A stretch of 16,574 nucleotides of DNA from an uncultured Desulfobacterium sp. (GTDB lineage: Bacteria > Desulfobacterota > Desulfobacteria > Desulfobacterales > Desulfobacteraceae), in contig CAKZLA010000025.1 in assembly GCA_937124525.1 (NCBI GenBank), positions 1-16,574 of the forward strand, written 5' to 3'. The position numbers and the translations under genes are program-made. The notes under the pieces are model-generated. The model saw only the letters and a list, made by a program, of their open reading frames with translations, searched no databases and was not told the origin of the DNA. Of this stretch, positions 1-6,749 are shown one piece after another. Each line of letters starts with the position of its first letter. Position 1 is the stretch's first letter.

Positions 1-115
1 TTCTCAATAAGTCCGGGTATTCAGTGAATCCTTTTCAATACCATCCGGCGCTTAAAGAGTTAAGAAGGCTTTAGCACCTCGGGTTATTGAGAACTTACAG
101 GTTTTATATAACTGC
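1..115. repeat. Short inverted repeat at left edge, possible mobile-element end
   Basis: The first ten bases, TTCTCAATAA, recur as the exact reverse complement TTATTGAGAA at 84-93, so about 73 bp lie between 10 bp arms. The outer side of the right arm continues ACTTACAG; the matching outer side of the left arm would lie outside the window. The block ends about where the neighbouring activase gene loses its homology (near 115-130), so it may be the end of an insertion element or a small MITE that broke that gene. No transposase is visible and no target duplication can be checked, so the family is unknown. Confidence 0.4.
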
Positions 116-528
116 CACGGCCAGACCGTAAAGGTCACCCCACCATGGGAGGCCTCATAAAAGGCCATGTCTTTTTCAATGATGGCAAGCAAGGCTTCCA
201 CAGTTTCAAACCGGGCCACCGCCTCCCGGGCCAGGGCCGGGCATTGTTCGCAGCAGGTCCCGCACCCACGGCACAGGGCATCATCGGTTTTAATACCCTG
301 GGGCGTTGGGGAGAGTGCCCCCTGGGGACAAACCTCAAGACATTCCCGGCAGCCCACGCACCTTTTCGGTGAATAGAGAATCTGCTGCCCTGTGGTCATG
401 CCCTCGGGGTTGTGACACCAAAGACATGACAGGGGGCATCCCTTGAAAAAAACCGTTGTCCGAATGCCCGGACCATCGTGGATGGCATATTTTTTGATAT
501 CATATATTACCGCATGTGTTTTCCGCAT
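52..528 (-). pseudogene. Glycyl-radical enzyme activating protein, 3'-truncated
   Basis: This is the N-terminal part of a PFL-activase-type radical SAM enzyme, which uses SAM and a 4Fe-4S cluster to install the glycyl radical on a partner enzyme. Counting from the Met at 526-528, the hallmark IHDGPGIRTTVFFKGC is followed by the radical SAM CxxxCxxC (C31, C35, C38). Then come two ferredoxin-type Cys clusters (C57/60/63/67 and C86/89/92/96). Homology runs to GGVTF at about residue 133 (base ~130), where SGGEP should follow. The frame instead runs through about 25 unrelated residues to a stop near 52. The SAM-binding GGEP motif and the rest of the barrel, more than half of a roughly 300-residue enzyme, are missing. 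The Met at 528 is preferred over the one at 609 because family similarity starts there and GGTGA lies just upstream. No glycyl-radical enzyme is in the window. It is probably non-functional. Confidence 0.85.
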
Positions 529-589
529 GGTCACCATATCACCGTCACTGGATTGAAATTGATAGAAATACCGATATTTACCATGGCGG

Positions 590-802
590 TTATTTACCTT
601 GACAGACATGAAGACGCAATATTAAAATAGTTCCATCGGGTGTGAACATTCGGGCCAAGATCCCCTGATTCTGAATATCTGTTAATTCCATCCTTTTATC
701 ACCACACCGGTTCTTCGCCATGCCTCTTTTTTCAAACCTTAATTTCGCCTGATGACGGATACTGCCATACCCTTTGAAAGCTTTATCCTCTAAAATGCGC
801 AT
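590..802 (-). CDS. Small hypothetical protein upstream of the broken activase
   Basis: A 70-codon open frame lies just upstream of the activase fragment on the same strand. Its product is basic in the first half and ends in a hydrophobic stretch (GTILILRLHV). I do not recognise the family. There is no convincing ribosome binding site before the ATG at 802; an internal Met is possible. It could be a degraded remnant of the operon that held the activase, or a chance frame. If it is not real, 529-894 contains no gene. Confidence 0.25.
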   Translation of the reverse strand: MRILEDKAFKGYGSIRHQAKLRFEKRGMAKNRCGDKRMELTDIQNQGILARMFTPDGTILILRLHVCQGK

Positions 803-894
803 TCATAATTTTGGATAATTTCATAAGTATATACGCTGATTATGTTAAATTTTCCTTTGCCTGCCATTCACCGGAATTATGAGGACTCAAAACC

Positions 895-954
895 ATGAAT
901 GCAATTTTTGGGTATCAAACAACCAGCAACTATTTTGCAAAGGAGGCAACATGA
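895..954 (+). CDS. Possible 19-residue leader ORF coupled to the stress protein gene
   Basis: ATG at 895 opens a 19-codon frame (MNAIFGYQTTSNYFAKEAT) whose TGA at 952-954 overlaps the ATG of the universal stress gene as ATGA. GAGGA at 881-885 is a reasonable ribosome binding site about 9 nt upstream. The frame runs through the AAAGGAGG that serves the downstream gene, an arrangement expected for translational coupling. There is no homology evidence, and the ORF is short enough to arise by chance. Confidence 0.3.
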   Translation: MNAIFGYQTTSNYFAKEAT

Positions 955-1937
955 GAATCCAACCCCAGAAAATTATGTGTACCATGGATTTTTCCGATTA
1001 CAGCCCCACCATACTTTCCTATAGTGTGGCATTGTGCAAAGAGTTTGGCGCCAAGCTGTTTCTGTGTCATGTGGTGATGAATGTCCCCCTGATCCTTGGC
1101 ACCAGCGAAACGTCACTGGACCCTGTAAAGCTCCAGAAGGAGCACAACCAATCTGCCCGGGAGCTTCTTGAAAAAATGGCAGCAGAAATTTCCATCCCCC
1201 ATGAAATACTAATTGGCAAGGGGGATGCCGCCGACGAAATCAGCCGCATCGCCAGGGAAAAAGAAATTGAACTGGTGGTCACCGCCACCCAGGGCCAGTC
1301 CGCTGTGGCACGCCTTATCATTGGCTCGGTTACGGAAAAACTCATGAAAACCATCCACTGCCCTCTGGTGGTGCTCCACACCCAGAAACATGAATTCATC
1401 CCAGCCCCGGACCATGGCATTAAAATGGATAAAATTCTTGTGGGATGTGATTTTTCCCCGGACTCCCGATTTGCCTTTGATTACGGTATCAGCCTGGCCC
1501 AGGAGTTCCAGGCAACCCTGTACCTGGCCCACGTGGTCAAACCCACGGAAAACCTGGGCCTGAAACAGGAAAGCTACCTGGACATAACCCCGGGGGACTA
1601 TTACCGATTAACCTCATCACGCCATTTTCTGGAAATCACCCCGGAAAAACAAGAAGAAAAATTAAAAATAATAAAGGATATCCGGACCAGGCTGACCCAT
1701 CAACTCCACCGCATGGTACCAGAGGAGAGCCGTCACTGGTGCACCCCGGAAACAGTCCTGCTGGATGGAGAGCCCTACCAGGAATTAATCCAGTATGCCC
1801 GGGATGAAAAAATGGATCTGATTGTATTGGGAATTCGCGGCCACACCCTCCTGGAAAAACTCATGGTGGGTTCCACCCCCCACCGTGTCATCCGACAATC
1901 TCCCTGTCCAGTGCTGGTGGTGAGACAAACAGCTTGA
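951..1937 (+). CDS. Universal stress protein, tandem UspA domains
   Basis: This is a 328-residue cytoplasmic protein made of two Usp domains, at about residues 5-145 and 158-325. Usp proteins bind ATP or respond to stress and energy state, often as dimers; a tandem protein supplies both halves in one chain. The second domain has the full nucleotide-binding signature G-x2-G-x9-GS (about 294-308, GIRG then VGS). The first has the same pattern with the leading Gly replaced by Ala (ATQG, then IIGS, about 112-126), so ATP binding may be restricted to domain 2. The start at 951 is chosen over the in-frame Met at 879 because a strong AAAGGAGG sits 5 nt upstream of 951, and domain homology begins immediately after it. 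It appears to be a single-gene unit, unrelated to its neighbours. Confidence 0.9.
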   Translation: MRIQPQKIMCTMDFSDYSPTILSYSVALCKEFGAKLFLCHVVMNVPLILGTSETSLDPVKLQKEHNQSARELLEKMAAEISIPHEILIGKGDAADEISRIAREKEIELVVTATQGQSAVARLIIGSVTEKLMKTIHCPLVVLHTQKHEFIPAPDHGIKMDKILVGCDFSPDSRFAFDYGISLAQEFQATLYLAHVVKPTENLGLKQESYLDITPGDYYRLTSSRHFLEITPEKQEEKLKIIKDIRTRLTHQLHRMVPEESRHWCTPETVLLDGEPYQELIQYARDEKMDLIVLGIRGHTLLEKLMVGSTPHRVIRQSPCPVLVVRQTA

Positions 1938-2103
1938 ACCATCCATGTGGCCCTGGAGATCTGGAAGCCAGGGCCAATGACACAAACCCGCCCCGTTCTC
2001 CCAGATGTTTAACGAACGTCTTCAACAAAAGCCCACAAACACAAGCCTGACCCCTCCCAAATTCTAAATCAAACCTATAATCAATCAAAAGAATATAAAG
2101 AAC

Positions 2104-2132
2104 TTGACAGTAAAGAAACACACTGGTATGTC
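2104..2132 (+). promoter_or_regulatory. Candidate sigma70 promoter for the racemase unit
   Basis: TTGACA at 2104-2109 matches the -35 consensus exactly. A 17 bp spacer leads to TATGTC at 2127-2132, a poor -10 helped by an extended TGG just before it. Predicted transcription would start near 2139, before the palindrome at 2157. This is based on sequence only. Confidence 0.4.
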
Positions 2133-2156
2133 CTTAATTAATTTGTGATACTTCTA

Positions 2157-2166
2157 TGGTATACCA
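2157..2166. promoter_or_regulatory. Palindromic operator TGGTATACCA, GntR/FCD-like
   Basis: This is a perfect 10 bp palindrome just downstream of the predicted start site, where a bound repressor would block transcription. TGGTATACCA is the core of known sites for GntR-family regulators of the FCD type, such as UxuR/ExuR (established knowledge). No GntR gene is in the window, so any such regulator would act in trans. CACTGGT occurs at both 2121-2127 and 2165-2171, 44 bp apart, and may be related. Confidence 0.4.
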
Positions 2167-2214
2167 CTGGTGGTCGGTTCTGAAATAAGCCTTTTAGAAC
2201 AAATACTGGAGGCA

Positions 2215-2310
2215 ATGGCAGAGCAAGCTTGTGTTTTTATCCATGCACGCATAAAAACATCCCCCATAGTACATGGCCCATGCGGGAACCAGCCCCTTTT
2301 AAATCCATAG
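2215..2310 (+). CDS. Possible 31-residue ORF in the racemase leader
   Basis: ATG at 2215 is preceded by GGAGG at 2208-2212, though the spacing of two bases is shorter than usual. The 31-codon frame starts MAEQACVFIHARIKTSP and ends with TAG at 2308-2310, 36 bp before the racemase start. It could be a leader peptide or chance. There is no recognisable family. Confidence 0.2.
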   Translation: MAEQACVFIHARIKTSPIVHGPCGNQPLLNP

Positions 2311-2346
2311 AGAACCATAAGCTTTCAGCATGAAGGTACCCAAACC

Positions 2347-3087
2347 ATGACCGTTTACACCGCTGACAACCCCAAGAGATCCTGGTATGGTGAAGCCATT
2401 GGGATACTCATTCTTGATGCCACCTACCCTTGCATTCCAGGCAATGTGGGCAACGCCACCACATTTGATTTTCCTGTGAGATATAAAGTAGTAAAGGATG
2501 CCTCCATTGAACGACTGTTGACCCAGAGGGACCCAAGCTTGCTGGACCCATTTCTGACAGCGGCCAGGGAACTTGAAGATGAAGGCGTCCGGGCCATTAC
2601 CGGAGCCTGTGGATTCATGGCATTGTTCCAACCCCAGATACAAAAGGGGGTGGATATTCCTGTGTTCATGTCCAGCCTGCTCCAGATCCCCTTTATTCAT
2701 CAGATACTGCCCCCGGGTAAAAAAGTCGGAGTGATCACCGCCAATGCATCGGTGTTGACACCTGAACATTTCACCAATGTTGGCGTATCAGAAGAAGTCC
2801 CCTTAATTGTCCAGGGCATGGAGCAACAAACGGAATTTTGTGAATCCGTGCTTGGGGAAAAAGGCACCCTGGATTCTGCAAAAGTGGAAAAAGAAGTGGT
2901 GGGTGTTGCCAAGGACATGGTCCATGAACATCCAGACATTGATGCCATCCTGCTGGAGTGCAGTGATCTGCCCCCCTATGCGGCAGCAGTCTTTAAGGCC
3001 ACAGGCCGACCGGTCTTTGACTTCATAACCATGATCCGTTATGTCCACAATGCATTGACCCCCCGGCCTTACAACGGATTTATGTAA
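2347..3087 (+). CDS. Aspartate/glutamate/hydantoin racemase family protein
   Basis: This 246-residue cytoplasmic protein belongs to the cofactor-independent Asp/Glu/hydantoin racemase superfamily, which also includes maleate isomerase and arylmalonate decarboxylase. These enzymes use two cysteines, one per half of a pseudo-symmetric fold, to move a proton at a C-alpha. Here Cys88 (ITGACGF) and Cys205 (LLECSDLP) sit where expected, and length is normal. Similarity begins near residue 15 (EAIGILILDATYPCIPGN). A weak GAAGG precedes the ATG, and no better start is available because the ATG at 2330 runs straight into a stop. It is first in a same-strand series with the DAO oxidase (188 bp gap). 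Racemisation of an amino acid before oxidation by that enzyme is a plausible role. The substrate cannot be read from sequence. Confidence 0.8.
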   Translation: MTVYTADNPKRSWYGEAIGILILDATYPCIPGNVGNATTFDFPVRYKVVKDASIERLLTQRDPSLLDPFLTAARELEDEGVRAITGACGFMALFQPQIQKGVDIPVFMSSLLQIPFIHQILPPGKKVGVITANASVLTPEHFTNVGVSEEVPLIVQGMEQQTEFCESVLGEKGTLDSAKVEKEVVGVAKDMVHEHPDIDAILLECSDLPPYAAAVFKATGRPVFDFITMIRYVHNALTPRPYNGFM

Positions 3088-3275
3088 TATTTGATAATGA
3101 TAAGAGGCTCAAATCACAGCACCGGACACTTTGGGATAAAATCAGGCTTGGACTATTGGCAATTTCTTCATATCTGTCCTGATGGATGGTGGTGCCCCAA
3201 ACACAACCTTACCCCCCTCACTGAAACGGATGACTGATGCTGGGATAAAGCCCACGATGAAAAAGGAAACAAAAA

Positions 3276-4559
3276 ATGACGAATAAAAATTTAGATCATG
3301 GTTTATGGGCAGAGACAGCCCCGAGTCCCCCCACCCTTGACACTTTTCAGGGAGACAAAAAAACCGATGTAGCAATCATCGGCGGCGGCTATACCGGCCT
3401 TTCTGCGGCCCTTTACCTGGCAGAAAAGGGTACAGATTCCCTGCTTCTGGAAAGTAAACATGTGGGATATGGCGGTTCCGGGCGCAACGTAGGGCTTGTC
3501 AATGCAGGCCTTTGGCTAATGCCCGAAGACGTCATTAAAATTGTGGGAAAAGAACACGGGGAACACCTTGTTGATCTTCTGGGAAAAGCACCAGATCTTG
3601 TTTATGAACTCATTGAAAAACATCAGATTGCCTGTGAGGCAAAACGGGTGGGTACCCTGCATTGTGGCCATGCAGCCACAGGTCTAAAAGACCTGGAACA
3701 ACGGGAGGCCCAGTGGCAAAAACGGGGTGCCCCGGTAAAATTGCTCAGCCGGGAGGAGACCGCAGAAAAAACCGGCAGCACCAAATTTCATGGTGCCCTG
3801 CTGGATGAAAGAGCTGGAACAGTTCAACCCCTTGCCTATGTCCATGGACTTGCCCATGCGGCCCTGGCTGCCGGAGCACAGCTCTTTGGCAATTCTCCTG
3901 TGACAGGACTGAAAAAAGAAAACGGTGGATGGGTACTGACCACCCCCGGGGGAACAGTTAAAGCAAAATCCATTATTCTGGCCACCCAGGGATACCCGCA
4001 ATTCGCCTTTAAGGATAAAATAAACGCCTTAATTCCCTTTAATTATTTTCAGTTTGCCACGCAGCCCCTTTCCGATGACATCCGCAAAAAAGTACTTTGC
4101 CAAGGGCATGCGGCCTGGGATACAGCCCTGATTCTCTCCTCCTACCGTTTTGACGATTCCAATCGATTCATTGTGGGCAGTGTGGGCCAGGTCATCAATG
4201 GCGGTTACGGCACCCATGAAGCCTGGGCACTTAGAAGCATCAAAAAGGTATTTCCCCAGATTCCCACCACACAGCTGGAATATGCCTGGGGGGGGCGCAT
4301 TGCCATGACCACGGATCATATCCCCCGGTTTCACATGCCGGACAAAAGTTTTGTCACGGTGACAAGTTACAACGGCAGAGGAATCGCTCCAGGAACCGTG
4401 TTTGGAAAACTCATGGCTCAACTGGTGCAGGGTGAGGTTGAACCCAAAGATATTCCCCTACCCCTGCAAAAGGAAAAACCCATTTTCATGAGAAACCTCC
4501 GGGGGCTCTTTTATGAGACCGGTGCCCGGCTTTACCATACAGCCCAGCGTCGGATTTAA
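3276..4559 (+). CDS. DAO-family FAD-dependent oxidoreductase, PuuB-like
   Basis: This 427-residue flavoenzyme belongs to the DAO family (D-amino acid dehydrogenase, sarcosine oxidase, gamma-glutamylputrescine oxidase), which oxidises C-N bonds of amino acids or amines. The N-terminal Rossmann motif IIGGGYTGLSAALYLAEKG is at residues 34-52, with an acidic residue at the end of beta-2 (E59). GYGGSGRNVG at 65-73 is the second FAD contact typical of PuuB-like members. The C-terminal part has WGGRIAMTTD followed by a glycine-rich YNGRGIAPG flavin segment. Size and motifs match PuuB-like proteins better than membrane GlpD. No signal peptide is seen. The start at 3276 follows AAAGGAAAC. The racemase lies upstream and a MITE lies just downstream. 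The gene symbol is left empty because the substrate is unknown. Confidence 0.85.
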   Translation: MTNKNLDHGLWAETAPSPPTLDTFQGDKKTDVAIIGGGYTGLSAALYLAEKGTDSLLLESKHVGYGGSGRNVGLVNAGLWLMPEDVIKIVGKEHGEHLVDLLGKAPDLVYELIEKHQIACEAKRVGTLHCGHAATGLKDLEQREAQWQKRGAPVKLLSREETAEKTGSTKFHGALLDERAGTVQPLAYVHGLAHAALAAGAQLFGNSPVTGLKKENGGWVLTTPGGTVKAKSIILATQGYPQFAFKDKINALIPFNYFQFATQPLSDDIRKKVLCQGHAAWDTALILSSYRFDDSNRFIVGSVGQVINGGYGTHEAWALRSIKKVFPQIPTTQLEYAWGGRIAMTTDHIPRFHMPDKSFVTVTSYNGRGIAPGTVFGKLMAQLVQGEVEPKDIPLPLQKEKPIFMRNLRGLFYETGARLYHTAQRRI

Positions 4560-4588
4560 ATTGCTCAGCAATAATTTGACAAATTCCA

Positions 4589-4607
4589 TAACAATCCAAT
4601 ATTGTTA
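4589..4607. repeat. Palindrome TAACAAT-N5-ATTGTTA
   Basis: Perfect 7 bp arms flank CCAAT. Ten bases upstream is a second small palindrome, AATTTG-A-CAAATT at 4573-4585. Both lie between the oxidase stop and the MITE and could be operators for the flavoprotein gene, now displaced 134 bp by the insertion, or a weak terminator hairpin. The sites are AT-rich, so chance is possible. Confidence 0.3.
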
Positions 4608-4618
4608 CTTGGTTAAAA

Positions 4619-4768
4619 TACAAAATGTAAATATTCGGGTGGTAGTGTAAAAATTTGGCCAGTGCCCCATATTTGCCTAAGGTTGGGACTGCGTAGCATA
4701 CTAATGCCATGTGAGCAATCCAAACCTTAGGTGAAGATGGGGTGCTGGACGAATATTTACTACAAAAT
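4619..4768. mobile_element. IS66-like MITE with 8 bp target-site duplication
   Basis: The element at 4627-4760 (134 bp) begins GTAAATATTCG and ends with its exact reverse complement CGAATATTTAC at 4750-4760. It is flanked directly by TACAAAAT at 4619-4626 and TACAAAAT at 4761-4768, a perfect 8 bp target duplication. Ends starting GTAA and an 8 bp duplication are hallmarks of the IS66 family (established knowledge). There is no room for a transposase, so it is a non-autonomous MITE. The interior is a long imperfect hairpin: CCCCAT at 4665-4670 pairs with ATGGGG at 4737-4742, and CCTAAGGTT at 4676-4684 pairs with AACCTTAGG at 4723-4731. The arms are asymmetric: the left has about 20 extra bases between terminus and stem. 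The exact duplication suggests the insertion is not old. Confidence 0.85.
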
Positions 4769-4812
4769 GGGATTGAGCAAATCAGGCAATTCCCGCACAA
4801 AAAGGAGATTTT

Positions 4813-5379
4813 ATGAAAGTTTTAACATTGCAGGGCGGTGCCCGGAAAAAGGGCAATACAGCAACGGTTCTTGGCTGGGTGGAAGAAGAACTCACAACCA
4901 TGGGTCATGAAGTCGAATCCGTCTATCTGCAAAATAAAAACATCAAAGGATGTCTTGCCTGCGGTAAATGCAAGGAGACAATGGAAGGCGTTGGCTGCAT
5001 TCAAAAGGATGATGCCATTGAAATCCTTGAAAAGATGGTGGCGGCGGATCTTGTCATTTTTACATCTCCCCTGTATTTCTGGGGTATTGCCGGTCCATTG
5101 AAATCCCTCATCGACAGAACCTACAGCTTTTATGTGGATTACCACCACCCCACCCATGCCTCCCTGGTGAAAGATCAGCGTCAGGCCCTGCTGGTCACGG
5201 GTGCTGGCCCCTGGGAAAACAATGCTGAAGCCACATTTACGGCCTTTGAACGACTTCAAGCCCCCCACATGGCCATTCCAGCTGGAAATCTTTATATCAG
5301 TAAATGCACCACTCCGGAAAATCTGGACGAGGCAGTAAAAGACCAGGCAAAGGCCTTTGCACAAAAAATTGTGGCTTAA
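4813..5379 (+). CDS. Flavodoxin-fold NAD(P)H-dependent reductase, ISF-like
   Basis: This 188-residue cytoplasmic FMN protein has a flavodoxin-like fold. The N-terminal MKVLTLQGGARKKGNT (residues 1-16) is the phosphate-binding loop, and SPLYFWGIAGPLKSLIDRTY is the family's second FMN-contact segment. Cys47, 50, 53 and 62 form a compact CxxCxxC-x8-C motif close to that of the iron-sulfur flavoprotein (ISF) group, so a 4Fe-4S cluster is possible but not certain. Such proteins pass electrons between ferredoxin or NAD(P)H and oxidoreductases. The start at 4813 follows AAAGGAG. It lies downstream of the DAO oxidase, with the MITE between, and converges on the regulator gene. A role as electron partner for its neighbours is inference. 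Confidence 0.8.
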   Translation: MKVLTLQGGARKKGNTATVLGWVEEELTTMGHEVESVYLQNKNIKGCLACGKCKETMEGVGCIQKDDAIEILEKMVAADLVIFTSPLYFWGIAGPLKSLIDRTYSFYVDYHHPTHASLVKDQRQALLVTGAGPWENNAEATFTAFERLQAPHMAIPAGNLYISKCTTPENLDEAVKDQAKAFAQKIVA

Positions 5380-5394
5380 CACCCCTGTTTCATA

Positions 5395-5424
5395 AAGTGC
5401 AGACGTTCCTGGTTGTCTGCACTT
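5395..5424. terminator. Perfect 10 bp hairpin between convergent genes
   Basis: AAGTGCAGAC at 5395-5404 is followed after ten bases by GTCTGCACTT at 5415-5424. It starts 16 bp after the flavoprotein stop and faces the 3' end of the minus-strand regulator. The position fits a shared terminator, but neither side has a proper T-run, so the element may act by another route or only protect RNA ends. Confidence 0.45.
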
Positions 5425-5532
5425 ACCACCCAAGCCCCCCCTCCTTGATCCAGCAATTATAATTTAAAATTTGACGTCCTTCATTTACCAGGTTACGCTT
5501 GCTGGGCAAGCCTGCCAACCAAGACATACAGC

Positions 5533-6519
5533 TCACGACGCCCGGGTAAATCGTTCCCGGTACTCCCGGGGTGACAGCCCGGTGTACTTTCGAAACAACC
5601 GCCGGAAGGAGTTGCTGTCTTCATATCCCACCTGCCAGGTAATCTCGGTGATGTTTTCCAGTGTAGTCTCCAGTTTTCGTTTGGCAGCTTCAATGCGAAC
5701 CCGCTGGAGATAAGTCAGAGGGGAATCGCCGGTGGCATTTTTGAATCGCCGTTTGAAATGGCGGGGACTGAGCCCCAGATCCGATGCCAGAGCATCCAGG
5801 GGAATCCCCTGATCAAAATCTTTCTCCATGCGATCCTGGGCCGCCAGCACCTTTTCATCGGAATGACTTTTTTGGTAATCAAATACCACATAGGGAGATT
5901 GATTCCGGCGATTGGGCTCCACCAGCAGCGCCTTAGCACAATGGGTGGCAAGCTCGGCAGAACCAAACTTTTCAATGAGAAACAAAGACAGATCCAAAAA
6001 AGAGGTGGTGGCACCGGAGCAGACCAACCCGTTGTCCTCAGTGAGAATCCGTTCAGGCTTTAGTTGTACCTGGGGATAACAGCGCTGAAAATACCGTGCA
6101 AAGGCCCAATTGGTGGTGGCCACCTTCCCATTGAGCAAACCTGTTTCCGCCAGAAAAAAAGTCCCGGTGCAGCTGGCACCGACCATGGCATCTTTTCCAT
6201 GCCAGTTCTGGAACCACTTGGTAAGCGATACTGGTATCTGTCCCATAAAATCCAATGGCGGCAGAAATCCGGGAATAAGAATGAAATCCGTGGTTTCCAC
6301 TTCATGGATGGCTTTGTGGGGCTGTACCAACACCCGGCCAGCCCCTTCAACAGCTTGCCCGTCCAGAGACACAATATCCCAGGAAAACAAAGGAAGCGTC
6401 AATGCCTGGAGCTCCTGGCTGCGCCGGTACCACAAATTGGCCATGGCAAAGGCGTCAATGGGGCCAATGATACTGGACATTGAGCAATGGGGATATGCAA
6501 GCAATGTGATATGGGCCAT
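5533..6519 (-). CDS. GlxA-type AraC family transcriptional regulator
   Basis: This 328-residue activator has two parts. An N-terminal DJ-1/PfpI (glutamine-amidotransferase-like) domain at about 3-200 includes the nucleophile-elbow segment GASCTGTF with Cys117. A C-terminal AraC helix-turn-helix pair at about 228-325 includes LDALASDLGLSPRHFKRRFK and ITEITWQVGYEDSNSFRRLFRKYTGLSPREYR. Regulators of this layout (GlxA, GbdR, CdhR and ArgR types) control use of betaines, carnitine, arginine and similar nitrogen compounds. The start at 6519 is preferred over 6573 because AGGAAAA lies just upstream and DJ-1 homology begins there. It is divergent from the OYE-type gene across 230 bp containing matched inverted sites, and is thus the likely local regulator. 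The ligand is unknown. Confidence 0.9.
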   Translation of the reverse strand: MAHITLLAYPHCSMSSIIGPIDAFAMANLWYRRSQELQALTLPLFSWDIVSLDGQAVEGAGRVLVQPHKAIHEVETTDFILIPGFLPPLDFMGQIPVSLTKWFQNWHGKDAMVGASCTGTFFLAETGLLNGKVATTNWAFARYFQRCYPQVQLKPERILTEDNGLVCSGATTSFLDLSLFLIEKFGSAELATHCAKALLVEPNRRNQSPYVVFDYQKSHSDEKVLAAQDRMEKDFDQGIPLDALASDLGLSPRHFKRRFKNATGDSPLTYLQRVRIEAAKRKLETTLENITEITWQVGYEDSNSFRRLFRKYTGLSPREYRERFTRAS

Positions 6520-6563
6520 GTTTATTTTCCTATGATTGGGTGTAAGCACGAGAGGGAGTGGAC

Positions 6564-6643
6564 AAATGGTCAACTTTAACCATTTTTTGGGGCCATTAGT
6601 ATGATGAGGAATGTCAATCCGTCCATTTCAGCATGGTTAAAGT
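6564..6643. promoter_or_regulatory. Paired inverted sites in the divergent regulator/OYE promoter region
   Basis: AAATGGT at 6564-6570 and ACCATTT at 6579-6585 form a 7 bp dyad with an 8 bp gap. Overlapping it, ACTTTAACCAT at 6573-6583 recurs as its exact reverse complement ATGGTTAAAGT at 6633-6643, 60 bp centre to centre. The sites lie between the divergent regulator (start 6519) and oxidoreductase (start 6750), where an AraC-type activator would bind. Repeats are direct observation; the regulator assignment is inference. No clear -35/-10 pair was seen. Confidence 0.5.
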
Positions 6644-6749
6644 CATATATGCCTCTTTTTATTTATATCGTCAACCCATAAAATATGAAATAAAAAGAAG
6701 AAGCTTTAATGCCAGATTCACATTTAAAAATTTAACATCCGGAGGCCCC

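Larger units (their letters stand above)
1938..2346 (+). other. 409 bp intergenic regulatory region
   Basis: No large gene is visible between the stress protein and the racemase. The stretch holds a candidate sigma70 promoter at 2104-2132, a perfect palindrome resembling a GntR-family operator at 2157-2166, and a 31-codon ORF at 2215-2310. I see no clear terminator for the stress protein gene. The long leader between the promoter and the racemase start suggests regulation, but no recognisable riboswitch fold was found by eye. Confidence 0.5.

Noticed and set aside
4486..4800. 104-codon minus-strand open frame
   Set aside because: It runs across the oxidase 3' end and the MITE hairpin. Its existence is explained by the MITE sequence, and it has no family match or ribosome binding site.
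4822..5433. 203-codon minus-strand frame
   Set aside because: It is antisense to the clear flavodoxin-fold gene and shows no recognisable motif.
5497..5511. Small GCTTGC/GCAAGC hairpin after the regulator gene
   Set aside because: It has a short 6 bp stem and no T-run on either strand, too weak to call a terminator.
6633..6749. 39-codon N-terminal extension of the OYE-type enzyme
   Set aside because: It has no ribosome binding site, is AT-rich and promoter-like, and contains one of the inverted regulatory sites. GGAGG before 6750 marks the true start.
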